A stretch of DNA of 64,000 nucleotides from Pontibacter coccineus (GTDB taxonomy: Bacteria; Bacteroidota; Bacteroidia; Cytophagales; Hymenobacteraceae): NCBI RefSeq assembly GCF_030546575.1, contig NZ_JAUOTN010000011.1, positions 112,926 to 176,925 of the forward strand, in the 5' to 3' direction. This document shows, piece by piece, positions 43,874 through 53,063 of this stretch. The number at the start of each line of letters is the position of its first letter. The first letter of the stretch is position 1. A program made the position numbers and the translations under genes. The notes beneath the pieces are model-generated. The model made no database searches and was not told the DNA's origin. It was given only the letters and a program-made list of their open reading frames with translations.

Positions 43874-45712
43874 TTATGATACCAGTTGCATTTGTGTAAG
43901 TTTTGCGTACAATCCGCCGTGCTGAAGCAGGTCTTCGTGTGTGCCGCGCTCCACAATACTGCCCTGTTGTAATACTACAATCTCATCAGCATGCTGTATG
44001 GTGCTCAGCCTGTGCGCAATCACAACAGAGGTTCTGTTCTTCATCAGGTTGGTCAACGCTTCCTGCACCAGTTTCTCCGATTCCGTGTCCAGTGCCGAAG
44101 TCGCTTCGTCCAGGATCAGAATTGGCGGGTTTTGCAGAATGGCTCTGGCAATGCTCAGGCGCTGGCGCTGTCCGCCGGACAAGCGGCTACCGCGGTCACC
44201 GATCAGCGTCTGGTAGCCTTCCGGCGCCTTCACAATAAACTCGTGCGCATTGGCAATTTTGGCTGCCGCTATCACTTCTTCCTCGGTCGCGTCGGTCTTG
44301 TTGAAGGCGATGTTGTTGAAGATGGTGTCGTTGAAGAGGATGGACTCCTGTGTTACGACGCCTATCTTGTCGCGCACCGACTCCGTGGTATAGTCCCGGA
44401 TATCGTGGCCGTCGATCAGGATGCTACCGGCAGTCGGGTCGTAGAAGCGGGGAATCAGGTCGGCCAGAGTGGACTTGCCCCCACCCGACGGTCCTACCAG
44501 GGCGATGGTTTTTCCCTTCTGGATGTGCAGGTTGACGTCCTGCAACACACTGTTATCGCCGTATCCAAAATTCACATCCCGGAACTCGATTTCGTGGTGG
44601 AACTCAGGCAGTACTTTCGCATTCGGCTTGTCGGTTACCTGCGGCTTGGTGTCGATCACCTGCAGAATGCGGTCGCCGGATACCAGGCCGCGTTGTATGT
44701 TGCTGAAAGCCGACGACATGGCCTTGGCTGGCACAAGCACCTGCGAGAAAAGCACGATGTAGGTGATAAATTCTTCCGCTTTCAGCTCAGATTGTTGGTT
44801 GAGCACCAAGTTACCGCCAAACCAAAGCAGGCCAGCCACCACCGTCACCCCCATAAATTCCGAGAAAGGGGAGGCCAGGTCGCGCTTGTTGGCGATGGAG
44901 CGCTGCAGGTGGGCGTAGCGGTCGTTTTGCTGGTTGAACTTGTCCAGGATGTACGGTTCCGCATTAAAGGCTTTGATCACCCGTATACCGCTCAGCGTCT
45001 CGTCGATGATCGTCAGGATGAAGCTCAGCGATTCCTGCCCTTGCTGTGCCGCCCGCTTCAGGCGCTTGGCTATACCTGCAATGAGGATGCCCGAGAGCGG
45101 AAGGAGGATCAGCGTGAATAGCGTGAGCTTGACGGACATGGTGAACAGCACGACAAAGAAAGCGATAATGGAGATCGGTTCACGGATCACTACCGTCATG
45201 GTGTTGACCACAGAGTTTTCCACTTCCTGAATGTCCACCGTCATGCGGGTCATCAGGTCGCCTTTGCGCTCGTTGCTGAAATAACCCAGGTGCAGCTGCG
45301 TCACGCGCTCATAGGTGGCATGACGTATCTTCTTCACGACATGCGCGCGTAATGCGCCCACCACTCTCAGCGCCAGATACTTGAAGAGGTTGGAGAGAAA
45401 GACGGAGCACACAATGATAACACACACGAAAAACAAAGCGCCTTGCCTGCCTTTCTCCAGTATCACTTGCCCGAAATGGTAGTTGAAGAAGTCTTTGAAA
45501 TACTCAAGAGAGAGGCTGAACTCAGGCTTGGTGGTTACCATGGCGGCCGCGTCGTCTGCGCCTACTGTCCCGAAAAGTACGCTGAGTAGCGGAATGAGGA
45601 GCGTAAAGTTGAGCAGGCCGAAAATAATGCCCAGCACGGTATAGATAGTATAAAGCGGCACAAAGCGACTGTAGGGCTTTGCAAACTGCAGTATCCGGAG
45701 ATAAGTCTTCAT
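43874..45712 (-). CDS. ABC exporter, MsbA-like (permease fused to ATPase)
   Basis: This 612-residue half-transporter has six N-terminal membrane segments (about residues 15-345) followed by an ABC ATPase. The Walker A is GPSGGGKST, the signature LSGGQRQRLSIARA, and Walker B ILILDEATSALD, with the H-loop IAHRLSTIQHADEI near the end. The protein is of the MsbA/lipid-A exporter type, and gmhA nearby is consistent with an LPS role. Drug or peptide export is the alternative. A long spacer upstream contains AGGTATA motifs. Confidence 0.93.
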   Translation of the reverse strand: MKTYLRILQFAKPYSRFVPLYTIYTVLGIIFGLLNFTLLIPLLSVLFGTVGADDAAAMVTTKPEFSLSLEYFKDFFNYHFGQVILEKGRQGALFFVCVIIVCSVFLSNLFKYLALRVVGALRAHVVKKIRHATYERVTQLHLGYFSNERKGDLMTRMTVDIQEVENSVVNTMTVVIREPISIIAFFVVLFTMSVKLTLFTLILLPLSGILIAGIAKRLKRAAQQGQESLSFILTIIDETLSGIRVIKAFNAEPYILDKFNQQNDRYAHLQRSIANKRDLASPFSEFMGVTVVAGLLWFGGNLVLNQQSELKAEEFITYIVLFSQVLVPAKAMSSAFSNIQRGLVSGDRILQVIDTKPQVTDKPNAKVLPEFHHEIEFRDVNFGYGDNSVLQDVNLHIQKGKTIALVGPSGGGKSTLADLIPRFYDPTAGSILIDGHDIRDYTTESVRDKIGVVTQESILFNDTIFNNIAFNKTDATEEEVIAAAKIANAHEFIVKAPEGYQTLIGDRGSRLSGGQRQRLSIARAILQNPPILILDEATSALDTESEKLVQEALTNLMKNRTSVVIAHRLSTIQHADEIVVLQQGSIVERGTHEDLLQHGGLYAKLTQMQLVS

Positions 45713-45907
45713 GTTGTGTAGGCCATCCTGACCTGATACAGGTATAGGCGGCGATCCCGATTGCTTCCTGTAACGCAGGAGCAGCTTGCCGGAAGTTTTT
45801 AAATATTAATGAATTACGATATTTAAAGCCACGCTATACCTGTCGTACGCTCGGCCGCTGCAAAGATAAGCGAAATTAGAACAGGTATGTATAGCGAGCT
45901 TTCAAAA

Positions 45908-45943
45908 CGAAAACGGGGAGCCTTTATTTCTAAAGGCTCCCCG
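45908..45943 (-). terminator. Terminator of the Wzi-like gene
   Basis: CGGGGAGCCTTTA (45914-45926) pairs with TAAAGGCTCCCCG (45931-45943), followed by TTTTCGTTTTG on the minus strand. Confidence 0.88.
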
Positions 45944-45968
45944 CTCCAGAAATAACTATACCTGTTTG

Positions 45969-47648
45969 TTAAAACTCATGCAGACGTTGCGCGATGTTCC
46001 AGCGCAGGGCCACAGAGGTAAACACCGTATTCTTGCTCAGGGTGCTCACTTCAGCCTCGGTGCGGCGTATGATGCCTTTCAGGTCCACGAACAGGTTGTG
46101 CTTGAACTGATAAGTGGCGGTCAGGTCGAGGTGCAACTGGTTGGTGCGTATACCTTGAGCAATCTCGTGGCCGTAGTTCATAGGTCTTAGATTATAGTCC
46201 AAGTTCACATTGTTGCCCCAGTTAATGGTGTCGCCCTCTGCCGTGATCTCGTCCTGGCCGAAGCGGGTGGCAATGGCCTTGCCCACCAGCTGCAGGCGTG
46301 GCAGCGGCTGGTAGCGGGCTATACCTACGAATTCATACAGGTTCGCACCCATCGGGTGGGCCAGCGGCTGGCGGTTGTGCTGGTAGTTGGAGCTGCCGTC
46401 ACGGTGCTGGTAGGTATACGGACGGATGATGTTCACCTCGCCCTGCAAGTCTAAGTTAGAAAGGCCGAAGGCGTCAATATACTTGGCCCCGATCTGCCCT
46501 GCCTGCTTGTTAGCCCACCAGCCTTCGCCTGATTTTACCTCGTTCAGCACAAACTCGTCGAGTACCAACTGGCCATAAAGCTGTGCGGTGTTGAACAGGT
46601 TCCAGCGGAAGTCGAGGCCCAGCATGGCGTTGTCCTCGCTACCCAGGTTGTGCTCCACGCTGCGGTAGAAGATGATCGGGTTGAGGTACTGCAGCTCAAA
46701 CTTGCCTTTCTCGCGCCCGAAAATCACTTGCTCAAACAAACCCACATTGAGGTTGTCGGTAATGTTGACGCCCAGGCGGTGCAGGGCCATGTATTTCTTC
46801 GGTAAGATCTTATCTCCGCCACCACGACGGCGGTAGTCTGCGGTCAGTTCCTGAAACAGGTTCATATAGTGCAGCTTCCATACGCGGGTGTTCAGCTTTA
46901 GGAAAAAGGCTGGCGGGGCGTAGTCGGAGTATACCAGGGAACGGTAACCGTCGCCGATAAAGTGGCGGTCGTGACCCAGCTGAATCTCCACGTGCTTCGA
47001 CAGGGAGTAATTCATATAGCCGCGTGCCGTCAGAAAATCGTAGCCATCGCCTTTGAAATCTTTCCAAAGCCCTTCGTGCGGCACCACGCCGTCGCGCTGG
47101 ATGCGGTCTACCACGTAATCGGCAAACTTTGCCTGGTTCTCCCCGATGAAGGTATAGAAACCGAAACGATCGTCGATGCTGCCTTCAAGCTGGATGCCTC
47201 TGGTGTTGACGTAGCGCATGCCGTCGCTCTGGTCGTCATGGCCCAGTTCCAGGTGCAGCACCGGGTTCACACGCAGCGTAAAGTCTTCGGACTCGTAATG
47301 GTACAAGTCGGTCTTGTTGCGGTAAAACGTGTTGAAAATAGGCCGCTCGCTGATGTTGTCGTTTGCCTGCGTGGTGTAGTTCCAGTTATCGTTAAGCAGG
47401 TACTGGATGTTAAACATATCGGCAGTAGAGCGCGGCTCCCCTGTGGCAGCTTCGGCCAAAGCAGCCACATCGCTTCGGCCGATCGGGCGTACGTTGGTGT
47501 GCATCTCCGGCACTTTCGTGCCAAGCTTGATCTGGTAGCGGTCGATCAGGTGGTAAGTGTCGCGGTCGTAAGGCACGTACACATCCTGTGCCTGCACGGC
47601 AGGTATAGCCAGCAGACTAAGTGCCACGGCGGCAAGTATATTTCTCAT
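45969..47648 (-). CDS. Capsule assembly Wzi-family outer-membrane protein
   Basis: This 559-residue beta-barrel has a signal peptide ending AVQAQ. The mature N-terminus (YVPYDRDTYHLIDRYQIKLG) and the repeated strands resemble the Wzi group that holds capsule at the surface. Examples are GYMNYSLSKHVEIQLGHDRHFIGDGYRSLVYSD, FFLKLNTRVWKLHYMNLF and DFRWNLFNTAQLYGQLVLDEF. Polymer-binding by the barrel is known for E. coli Wzi; here it is inferred. No capsule gene cluster lies next to it, so it may serve another exopolysaccharide. Confidence 0.88.
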   Translation of the reverse strand: MRNILAAVALSLLAIPAVQAQDVYVPYDRDTYHLIDRYQIKLGTKVPEMHTNVRPIGRSDVAALAEAATGEPRSTADMFNIQYLLNDNWNYTTQANDNISERPIFNTFYRNKTDLYHYESEDFTLRVNPVLHLELGHDDQSDGMRYVNTRGIQLEGSIDDRFGFYTFIGENQAKFADYVVDRIQRDGVVPHEGLWKDFKGDGYDFLTARGYMNYSLSKHVEIQLGHDRHFIGDGYRSLVYSDYAPPAFFLKLNTRVWKLHYMNLFQELTADYRRRGGGDKILPKKYMALHRLGVNITDNLNVGLFEQVIFGREKGKFELQYLNPIIFYRSVEHNLGSEDNAMLGLDFRWNLFNTAQLYGQLVLDEFVLNEVKSGEGWWANKQAGQIGAKYIDAFGLSNLDLQGEVNIIRPYTYQHRDGSSNYQHNRQPLAHPMGANLYEFVGIARYQPLPRLQLVGKAIATRFGQDEITAEGDTINWGNNVNLDYNLRPMNYGHEIAQGIRTNQLHLDLTATYQFKHNLFVDLKGIIRRTEAEVSTLSKNTVFTSVALRWNIAQRLHEF

Positions 47649-47817
47649 AGGAAGAAAGCTCTAATCAGGGGAAAGCGATTTGTAAGGTACTTATTTAGAA
47701 TTCACAATATTAACAAAAACACATGGAATTGCATGATGCCGCCTGCCGATAGCAGGTATAGTTCAGCCTTATACAGGTATAGCGCCTGCCCGGTTTAACG
47801 TTTTTGGTAGCCAGAGA

Positions 47818-47847
47818 TTGCCGTAAGCCCGAAAGACCGTATCTTTA
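47818..47847 (+). promoter_or_regulatory. upp: Promoter of upp
   Basis: TTG (47818-47820) and TATCTTTA (47840-47847) are separated by 19 bases, close to the Bacteroidota -33/-7 consensus, 22 bases before the ATG. Confidence 0.65.
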
Positions 47848-47869
47848 GCCTACCAAATCAGCCATACCC

Positions 47870-48526
47870 ATGCAAAACGATAACCTGCATATCCTCACTG
47901 CCACCCCATCGCTTGCCAACCATTTTGTAGCCGAACTGCGCGACGTTTCGGTGCAGCACGACAGCCTGCGTTTCCGGCGCAACCTGGAGCGGCTAGGCGA
48001 GCTGCTGGCCTACGAGATATCTAAAACGCTTCCTTACGAAACCCACGACATCGTGACGCCGCTGGCCACCACGCAGACGCAGTTGCTGACGGCCCAGCCG
48101 GTGCTGGCCACCATTCTTCGGGCCGGATTGCCGCTCTACAATGGCATGCTCAACTATTTCGACAAAGCTTATAGCACGTTTGTGGGCGCGTACCGAGTAG
48201 AGGAGCAGAACACCGAGCTGCAGATTAACATGGAGTACCTGGCCTCGACGGACCTGCACGACAAGATCCTGATCCTGGCAGATCCGATGCTGGCCACGGG
48301 GCGCTCGCTGGTGAAGTCCTATAAAGGGATGCTCCGCCACGGCAAACCCGTGCAGGTACATTTTGCCGCTGCCATCGCCTCGCCGGAAGGTATAGCGTAT
48401 GTGCAGCAGGAAGTACCGGAAGCGCACATCTGGCTTGGTGCCATGGACGAAAGCCTGAACGAAAACTTCTATATCGTGCCCGGGCTGGGCGATGCCGGTG
48501 ACCTGGCCTTCGGACCGAAGGTATAG
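47870..48526 (+). CDS. upp: Uracil phosphoribosyltransferase
   Basis: Upp salvages uracil by making UMP from uracil and PRPP. The 218 residues contain the dimer/GTP region (NLERLGELLAYEISKTL) and the loop ILRAGLPLYNGML. The PRPP-binding motif is ILADPMLATGRSLVKS near residue 137, and the uracil-binding GLGDAGDLAFGPKV is at the C-terminus. The stop codon TAG is part of an AGGTATAG motif, as in the GT4 gene. A GNAT gene follows after 15 bases. Confidence 0.95.
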   Translation: MQNDNLHILTATPSLANHFVAELRDVSVQHDSLRFRRNLERLGELLAYEISKTLPYETHDIVTPLATTQTQLLTAQPVLATILRAGLPLYNGMLNYFDKAYSTFVGAYRVEEQNTELQINMEYLASTDLHDKILILADPMLATGRSLVKSYKGMLRHGKPVQVHFAAAIASPEGIAYVQQEVPEAHIWLGAMDESLNENFYIVPGLGDAGDLAFGPKV

Positions 48527-48541
48527 TCCTACCTGTCAATT

Positions 48542-49000
48542 ATGATCAGGCCTTATACACCAGCCGACCAGGAGGCACTTCTGCATATTCTGCGACTCAA
48601 TACGCCCGCTTACTTTGCGCCCGACGAGGAGGCCGACTTTGTGCTATACCTGCAGAAGCGTCGTGAGGATTATTTTGTAGTGGAGCAGGAGGGGCAGGTC
48701 GTTGGAGCCGGCGGCCTCAATTATTTTGATGGCTATACCTGGGCAAGGCTATCCTGGGATCTGGTTCATCCTGCATTTCAGGGCAAAGGTATAGGCCGGG
48801 AACTGACCTTGTTTCGTATTTCAAAGTTGAAGGAAAAGCCTGGCATGCAATGGCTGCAGGTACGGACGAGCCAGCTGGCCTACCCGTTCTACCAGAAGCT
48901 GGGCTTTGAGCTGGAGAAAGTGGAAAAAGACTTTTGGGCACAGGGCATCGACCTGTATCAGATGAAGATGAAATTAAACGCTTTGAACCATCGTTCATAA
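48542..49000 (+). CDS. GNAT-family N-acetyltransferase
   Basis: This 152-residue acetyltransferase uses acetyl-CoA; the substrate is not known. The family blocks are visible: VVGAGGLNYF, then LSWDLVHPAFQGKGIGRELTLFRI, where the QGKGIGREL stretch is the acetyl-CoA pyrophosphate loop. YPFYQKLGFELEKVEKDF follows near the C-terminus. It lies 15 bases after upp and is probably co-transcribed. Confidence 0.9.
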   Translation: MIRPYTPADQEALLHILRLNTPAYFAPDEEADFVLYLQKRREDYFVVEQEGQVVGAGGLNYFDGYTWARLSWDLVHPAFQGKGIGRELTLFRISKLKEKPGMQWLQVRTSQLAYPFYQKLGFELEKVEKDFWAQGIDLYQMKMKLNALNHRS

Positions 49001-49062
49001 CATGCTGGATACGCATCATCCAGACAAAAACAACCAGAGCAAATCCCTTTTAAAGCAGTAGA

Positions 49063-49515
49063 GTGGTAGAGGAGCTTCTCAAATACGCGTCAGTATACCT
49101 GGTCAGCATGGTGAAATTCATCGGCGGGCCTCTGACGGGTATGTCGCTGGGGCTGTCCTATTTAGAAACGGTGTCGCTGACGATTGCCGGCATGATGACG
49201 AGCGTGTTCGTGTTTTCCGTTATAGGGCGCGCCGCCTCCCGGTGGTACTCGGCGTACCGGCGCAAGGCCCAAAAGCCGGTATTTGGCACCAAGACCCGCT
49301 TCATCATCCGGATCTGGCGCAACTTTGGGATACTGGGCGTCGCCTTCTTCACGCCGCTTTTTCTGACACCGATAGCCGGTACCATAATAGCCGCCGTGTT
49401 TGGCGTGCCCCGCCGTCAAATCCTGTTATACATGCTCTGCAGCGGCATCCTATGGGGTTTCTCCCTGACCTTCCTCGTTTACCGTTTCCGGGAAGTGGCG
49501 CTGCAGTATCTGTAA
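49063..49515 (+). CDS. Small membrane protein of unknown function
   Basis: This 150-residue protein starts at GTG 49063; the first ATG inside would remove the first membrane segment. Four hydrophobic stretches are visible. Among them are LVSMVKFIGGPLTGMSLGLSY, a central block ending VFVFSVIGR, and two near the C-terminus (LGVAFFTPLFLTPIAGTIIA and ILLYMLCSGILWGFSLTFL). A basic loop (YRRKAQKPVFGTKTRFIIRIW) lies between. Topology resembles small DedA/exporter-like proteins, but I cannot assign a family. Confidence 0.7.
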   Translation: MVEELLKYASVYLVSMVKFIGGPLTGMSLGLSYLETVSLTIAGMMTSVFVFSVIGRAASRWYSAYRRKAQKPVFGTKTRFIIRIWRNFGILGVAFFTPLFLTPIAGTIIAAVFGVPRRQILLYMLCSGILWGFSLTFLVYRFREVALQYL

Positions 49516-49517
49516 AC

Positions 49518-49547
49518 AAAAACACCCCGTCCTATTGGGCGGGGTGC
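49518..49547 (-). terminator. Terminator of the DEAD-box helicase gene
   Basis: CACCCCG (49523-49529) pairs with CGGGGTG (49540-49546), followed on the minus strand by TTTTTGTTTA. Confidence 0.82.
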
Positions 49548-49553
49548 TCTCGC

Positions 49554-50894
49554 TCATTTTTTCTTCTTTTTTGTCTTTTGCCAGAATGAGGCCCGCGGGT
49601 CGCGCTTGCTCTCCGGACGCTTTTTAGGGATAGCTTTCTTCTCGTGGAAGGCGCCTTTAAAGTCCGGGTTATCGCTGCGCTTCTGGTGGTCGATGTCGCG
49701 GGCAATGGCCTGCTGCTCCTCGTACGTAATGTCGTGAATCTTTACTTCCGCAGGCATCGGCTCCTCCGGTATCTGCATCCGGATCAGTTTCTCGATCTTG
49801 CGGATGTGGTACATCTCGGCAGGATTAGCGAAGGTTATGGCGGCGCCCACCTGCTCGGCACGGCCGGTGCGGCCGATGCGGTGCACGTAGTCCTCGTACA
49901 CAAAGGGCACATCGAAGTTGATCACGTGGCTCACCATCGTCACGTCTATACCTCTGGAGGCTACGTCGGTGGCTACCAGAAAGCGAACTTCACCACCTTT
50001 AAAAGCCTCCATCGAGTTGATGCGGGTATTTTGTCCTTTGTTGCCGTGGATGGCGCGTACCTCTCCGTACTCGCGTCGCTCCAGGAATTTGGCAACGTTC
50101 TCGGCGTTTTTCTTGCTGCGCGTGAAAATGATGACGCGGTTGAAAGCCTCTTTGTCGCGGATGAGGTGCTCGAGCATGGCAATTTTAGTGCGCAGGTTCG
50201 GCACCTGGTACAGCACTTGGGTCACCGTCTCCACAGGCGTAGCCTGCGGCGTTACCTCGATGCGGGTCGGAAATTCCAGGAACTCCTCCGACAGCTCCAC
50301 CACTTTGGGGTGCATAGTGGCCGAGAAGAGCAGGTTCTGGCGTTTGCGCGGCAAAACTTCGAGCAACTGACGGATCTGCGGCATAAAGCCCATATCCATC
50401 ATCTTGTCTGCCTCGTCCAGCACCAGTGTCTTGACCTCCTTTAATATAAGATCGCCTTTCAGGTATAGCTCCATTAGGCGCTTGGGTGTGGCAACGAGTA
50501 TGTCGATGCCTTTATTGATGGTCTCGATCTGAGTTTTGGGACCTAGCCCGCCGTAGATAACGGTATGGCGCAGGTCGGTATATTTGGCCAGGAGCGTGAT
50601 ATGCTCCTCGATCTGCATGGCCAGTTCACGGGTAGGCGCCAGGATAATAGCCCGCGGGTTAGTGCCCTGCGCATACTTCACTTTCATGAGGATCGGCAGC
50701 AGGAAGGCCGCTGTTTTGCCCGTGCCCGTTTGGGCGATGCCCATCACATCGTGCCCGCCCATGATCACAGGTATGGCTTTGAGCTGGATAGGCGTTGGCT
50801 TTTCGTAACCGGCCTCTTCAATGGCGTTGAGCAGCTGTCGGTTCAGCTTAAAATCCTCGAACGTGCTTATTTCTTTCTCCGCTTCTTCTGCCAT
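49554..50894 (-). CDS. DEAD-box RNA helicase (RhlE-like)
   Basis: This 446-residue ATP-dependent RNA helicase has a Q motif (FEDFKLNRQLLNAIEEAGYEKPTPIQ) and motif I AQTGTGKTAAF. The DEAD box is in LVLDEADKMMDMGF, SAT in LLFSATMHP, and HRIGRTGRA in motif VI. The basic tail rich in Lys/Arg (ends KKTKKKKK) is typical of RhlE-type proteins that act on ribosome assembly or mRNA decay, often in cold response. It is a single gene with its own terminator. Confidence 0.94.
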   Translation of the reverse strand: MAEEAEKEISTFEDFKLNRQLLNAIEEAGYEKPTPIQLKAIPVIMGGHDVMGIAQTGTGKTAAFLLPILMKVKYAQGTNPRAIILAPTRELAMQIEEHITLLAKYTDLRHTVIYGGLGPKTQIETINKGIDILVATPKRLMELYLKGDLILKEVKTLVLDEADKMMDMGFMPQIRQLLEVLPRKRQNLLFSATMHPKVVELSEEFLEFPTRIEVTPQATPVETVTQVLYQVPNLRTKIAMLEHLIRDKEAFNRVIIFTRSKKNAENVAKFLERREYGEVRAIHGNKGQNTRINSMEAFKGGEVRFLVATDVASRGIDVTMVSHVINFDVPFVYEDYVHRIGRTGRAEQVGAAITFANPAEMYHIRKIEKLIRMQIPEEPMPAEVKIHDITYEEQQAIARDIDHQKRSDNPDFKGAFHEKKAIPKKRPESKRDPRASFWQKTKKKKK

Positions 50895-51029
50895 GGTTGT
50901 GGTACTTGTGCTTGGTGTTAATGTACAAAGGTACGGGAAAATTGTGGGAGCGGGGTAAGGTAGGTGGAGTAGTTGGAGAATTATAGTATCTTGAATCCTG
51001 TATATAATAATTAATGACCACCCCAGGTT

Positions 51030-51644
51030 ATGCTTAAAAAGATACTCAAGTGGGGCCTTATAGTGGCAGGTGTGGGTTTTGTTGGCTATTTGGGTCTCCT
51101 ATTCATGATCATGTCCGCCTTCGGAGGCTTCGACAAGGACTACACAAAGCAGGAGCTGATCGGACATTATGAAGCCAATGCCGCCGAAATGCATGAGCTT
51201 AAAAACTATTTTGAGTCCCTTGTGCCTGCCAACCGCACTGTAAGTATTGAGTTTACTGATGATAGAGAACTGAATATTTTCCACATCGTCACTTCGGACA
51301 CGGCCACAGGAAAGACAGTGCGGGACAACAATTGGAACTTAACTATCAAATCCTCTAAAGTGGACTCGATGGTGGCCTCATTGGGCTGGAGCAGAGAAAC
51401 ACTCAAGACCTTAAAGGCAAAGCTTGACAAGGCTGGCTGCATTTCTGTAACTAACAGTTCCCCCTTCAATATCGGCTTTCAGAGAAGCGGTATGAGCATG
51501 TATTTCTATAACTTATTTGACCACCCCATACCTGACAGCTTAATAGCCACTTATAATGATGGGTGTACCTATACCCTTTATACAGATCAGGTGGTGCTGG
51601 AGTATGGCGGGGGAGCGGTCGGACCGCAGTGTTTTCCCTGGTGA
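51030..51644 (+). CDS. Membrane-anchored protein of unknown function
   Basis: This 204-residue protein starts with a membrane anchor (KWGLIVAGVGFVGYLGLLFMIMSAFGG, residues 8-34), followed by a soluble domain outside the membrane. The domain carries alternating strands and helices (NRTVSIEFTDDRELNIFHIV, ETLKTLKAKLDKAGCISVTNS). I do not recognise a family. It lies 78 bases before the serpin start and may share its transcript. Confidence 0.7.
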   Translation: MLKKILKWGLIVAGVGFVGYLGLLFMIMSAFGGFDKDYTKQELIGHYEANAAEMHELKNYFESLVPANRTVSIEFTDDRELNIFHIVTSDTATGKTVRDNNWNLTIKSSKVDSMVASLGWSRETLKTLKAKLDKAGCISVTNSSPFNIGFQRSGMSMYFYNLFDHPIPDSLIATYNDGCTYTLYTDQVVLEYGGGAVGPQCFPW

Positions 51645-51722
51645 ATGGGATAAGCAACACACCTGATGCAACCTTCCTACTACCATCAGGGTCTTTCAGG
51701 TATAGCCCTTTACCTAAACCCA

Positions 51723-52964
51723 ATGTTACTCATGATCAAAAGTATATTACTGTCAGGTATAGCCCTTGTGGCGATGAGTATGTTTTCCGGTTGCCAGAAA
51801 GAAATGGTCGACGAGGGGCCAAACACACCTAACACCCGTCCGCTAACCGCGCAGGAAGAAAAGACGGTGGCGAGCTCCAACGACTTTGCGTTTCGGTCTT
51901 TTGCGAAATTAAGCGAGGCAGAAGGAGCGGAAAACGTTTTCATCTCTCCCCTGAGCATCAGTATGTCGCTGGGGATGGCCTACAACGGAGCCGATGGCGA
52001 CACCAAAGAAGCGATGCGCCAGACGCTGGGCTTTACGCTGCCTACCGATGACGAGATCAACAAATCTTTCAAATACCTGGACGCGCTCCTGAAAGGTATA
52101 GACAAAAAAGTCGTGTTTACATCAGTCAACTCGCTCTGGCACAGCAAGGAGTATCAGCTGCAGGCGCCTTTTATCAAAACCAACCAGACGTACTTCGACG
52201 CGACCGTGCAAGGCCTCGATTTTGCATCGCCCACAGCCAAAGACCAGATGAACAATTGGGTGAAGAGCAAGACCAATGGCAAAATCGAAACGATCGTGGA
52301 TGAGGTACGACGGGATCATATCCTGTTTTTGATCAATGCGATCTACTTTAAAGGCACCTGGACCTTTCCCTTCGATAAGAAACTCACCAAGCTAGGGCCT
52401 TTCCAGCTGGAGAACGGCAGTACGGTAACGCCAGATTTTATGGCGATGAAAAACGGTGAGTACCTGCACTACCAGGATGAGCAACTGGAGCTGATCGACC
52501 TACCATACGGGAATCAGCAGTATAGCATGACGATCCTGGTGCCCGGCCGGGACCGCACCGTGCAGGAGGTGGCGCAGGAGCTGAATGCTGCCCGCTTAGC
52601 TACTTTACTGGCTAATGCGAAAAAAACGACCTACGAACTCTACATGCCCAAGTTCAAACTCGAGTACAGCAAAGAGCTGAACGATATGCTGAAACAACTG
52701 GGTATGGGCATCGCGTTTACTGGCCAGGCCAACTTCAGCCGCATGGTAGAGGGGCATGGCAATTTGGCGATCTCCGAGGTAAAGCATAAAACCTTCGTGG
52801 AAGTAAACGAAGAAGGCACAGAAGCGGCGGCGGCTACTTCTACCGGTGTGATGCTGACCTCATTGCCACCTTCCGTTCGCATCGCCCGCCCCTTCGTGTT
52901 CCTGATCCGCGAGAAATCTTCGGGCGCCATCCTCTTCATCGGCAAGCTCATGCAGCCCGAATAG
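51723..52964 (+). CDS. Serpin-family protease inhibitor, lipoprotein
   Basis: Serpins trap proteases irreversibly. From ATG 51723 (or 51732) the product is about 410 residues. It has a signal peptide and a lipobox-like site (MFSGC), so it is likely lipid-anchored at the envelope. Visible serpin features are NVFISPLSISMSLGMAYNGADG, NAIYFKGTWTFPF and VEVNEEGTEAAAATSTGV, the flexible hinge of an inhibitory serpin. Aligning the reactive loop with human alpha-1-antitrypsin places P1-P1' at Thr-Ser (52857-52862), followed by LPP. C-terminal RPFVFLIREKSSGAILFIGKL is the conserved end. Confidence 0.93.
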   Translation: MLLMIKSILLSGIALVAMSMFSGCQKEMVDEGPNTPNTRPLTAQEEKTVASSNDFAFRSFAKLSEAEGAENVFISPLSISMSLGMAYNGADGDTKEAMRQTLGFTLPTDDEINKSFKYLDALLKGIDKKVVFTSVNSLWHSKEYQLQAPFIKTNQTYFDATVQGLDFASPTAKDQMNNWVKSKTNGKIETIVDEVRRDHILFLINAIYFKGTWTFPFDKKLTKLGPFQLENGSTVTPDFMAMKNGEYLHYQDEQLELIDLPYGNQQYSMTILVPGRDRTVQEVAQELNAARLATLLANAKKTTYELYMPKFKLEYSKELNDMLKQLGMGIAFTGQANFSRMVEGHGNLAISEVKHKTFVEVNEEGTEAAAATSTGVMLTSLPPSVRIARPFVFLIREKSSGAILFIGKLMQPE

Positions 52965-53034
52965 CGGTAGGTATAGCTCTTTATTAAGGTATAGCAATCA
53001 GGCGCATTTGTGCGGGAAAAACGCTAATGTGTGT

Positions 53035-53042
53035 TAACTTTG
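53035..53042 (+). promoter_or_regulatory. pyrC: Probable -7 box of pyrC
   Basis: TAACTTTG lies 22 bases before the ATG at 53064. An upstream TTTG (53007-53010) is a little farther than usual. Confidence 0.5.
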
Positions 53043-53063
53043 TTGAGCACATACCTTAGCAGC

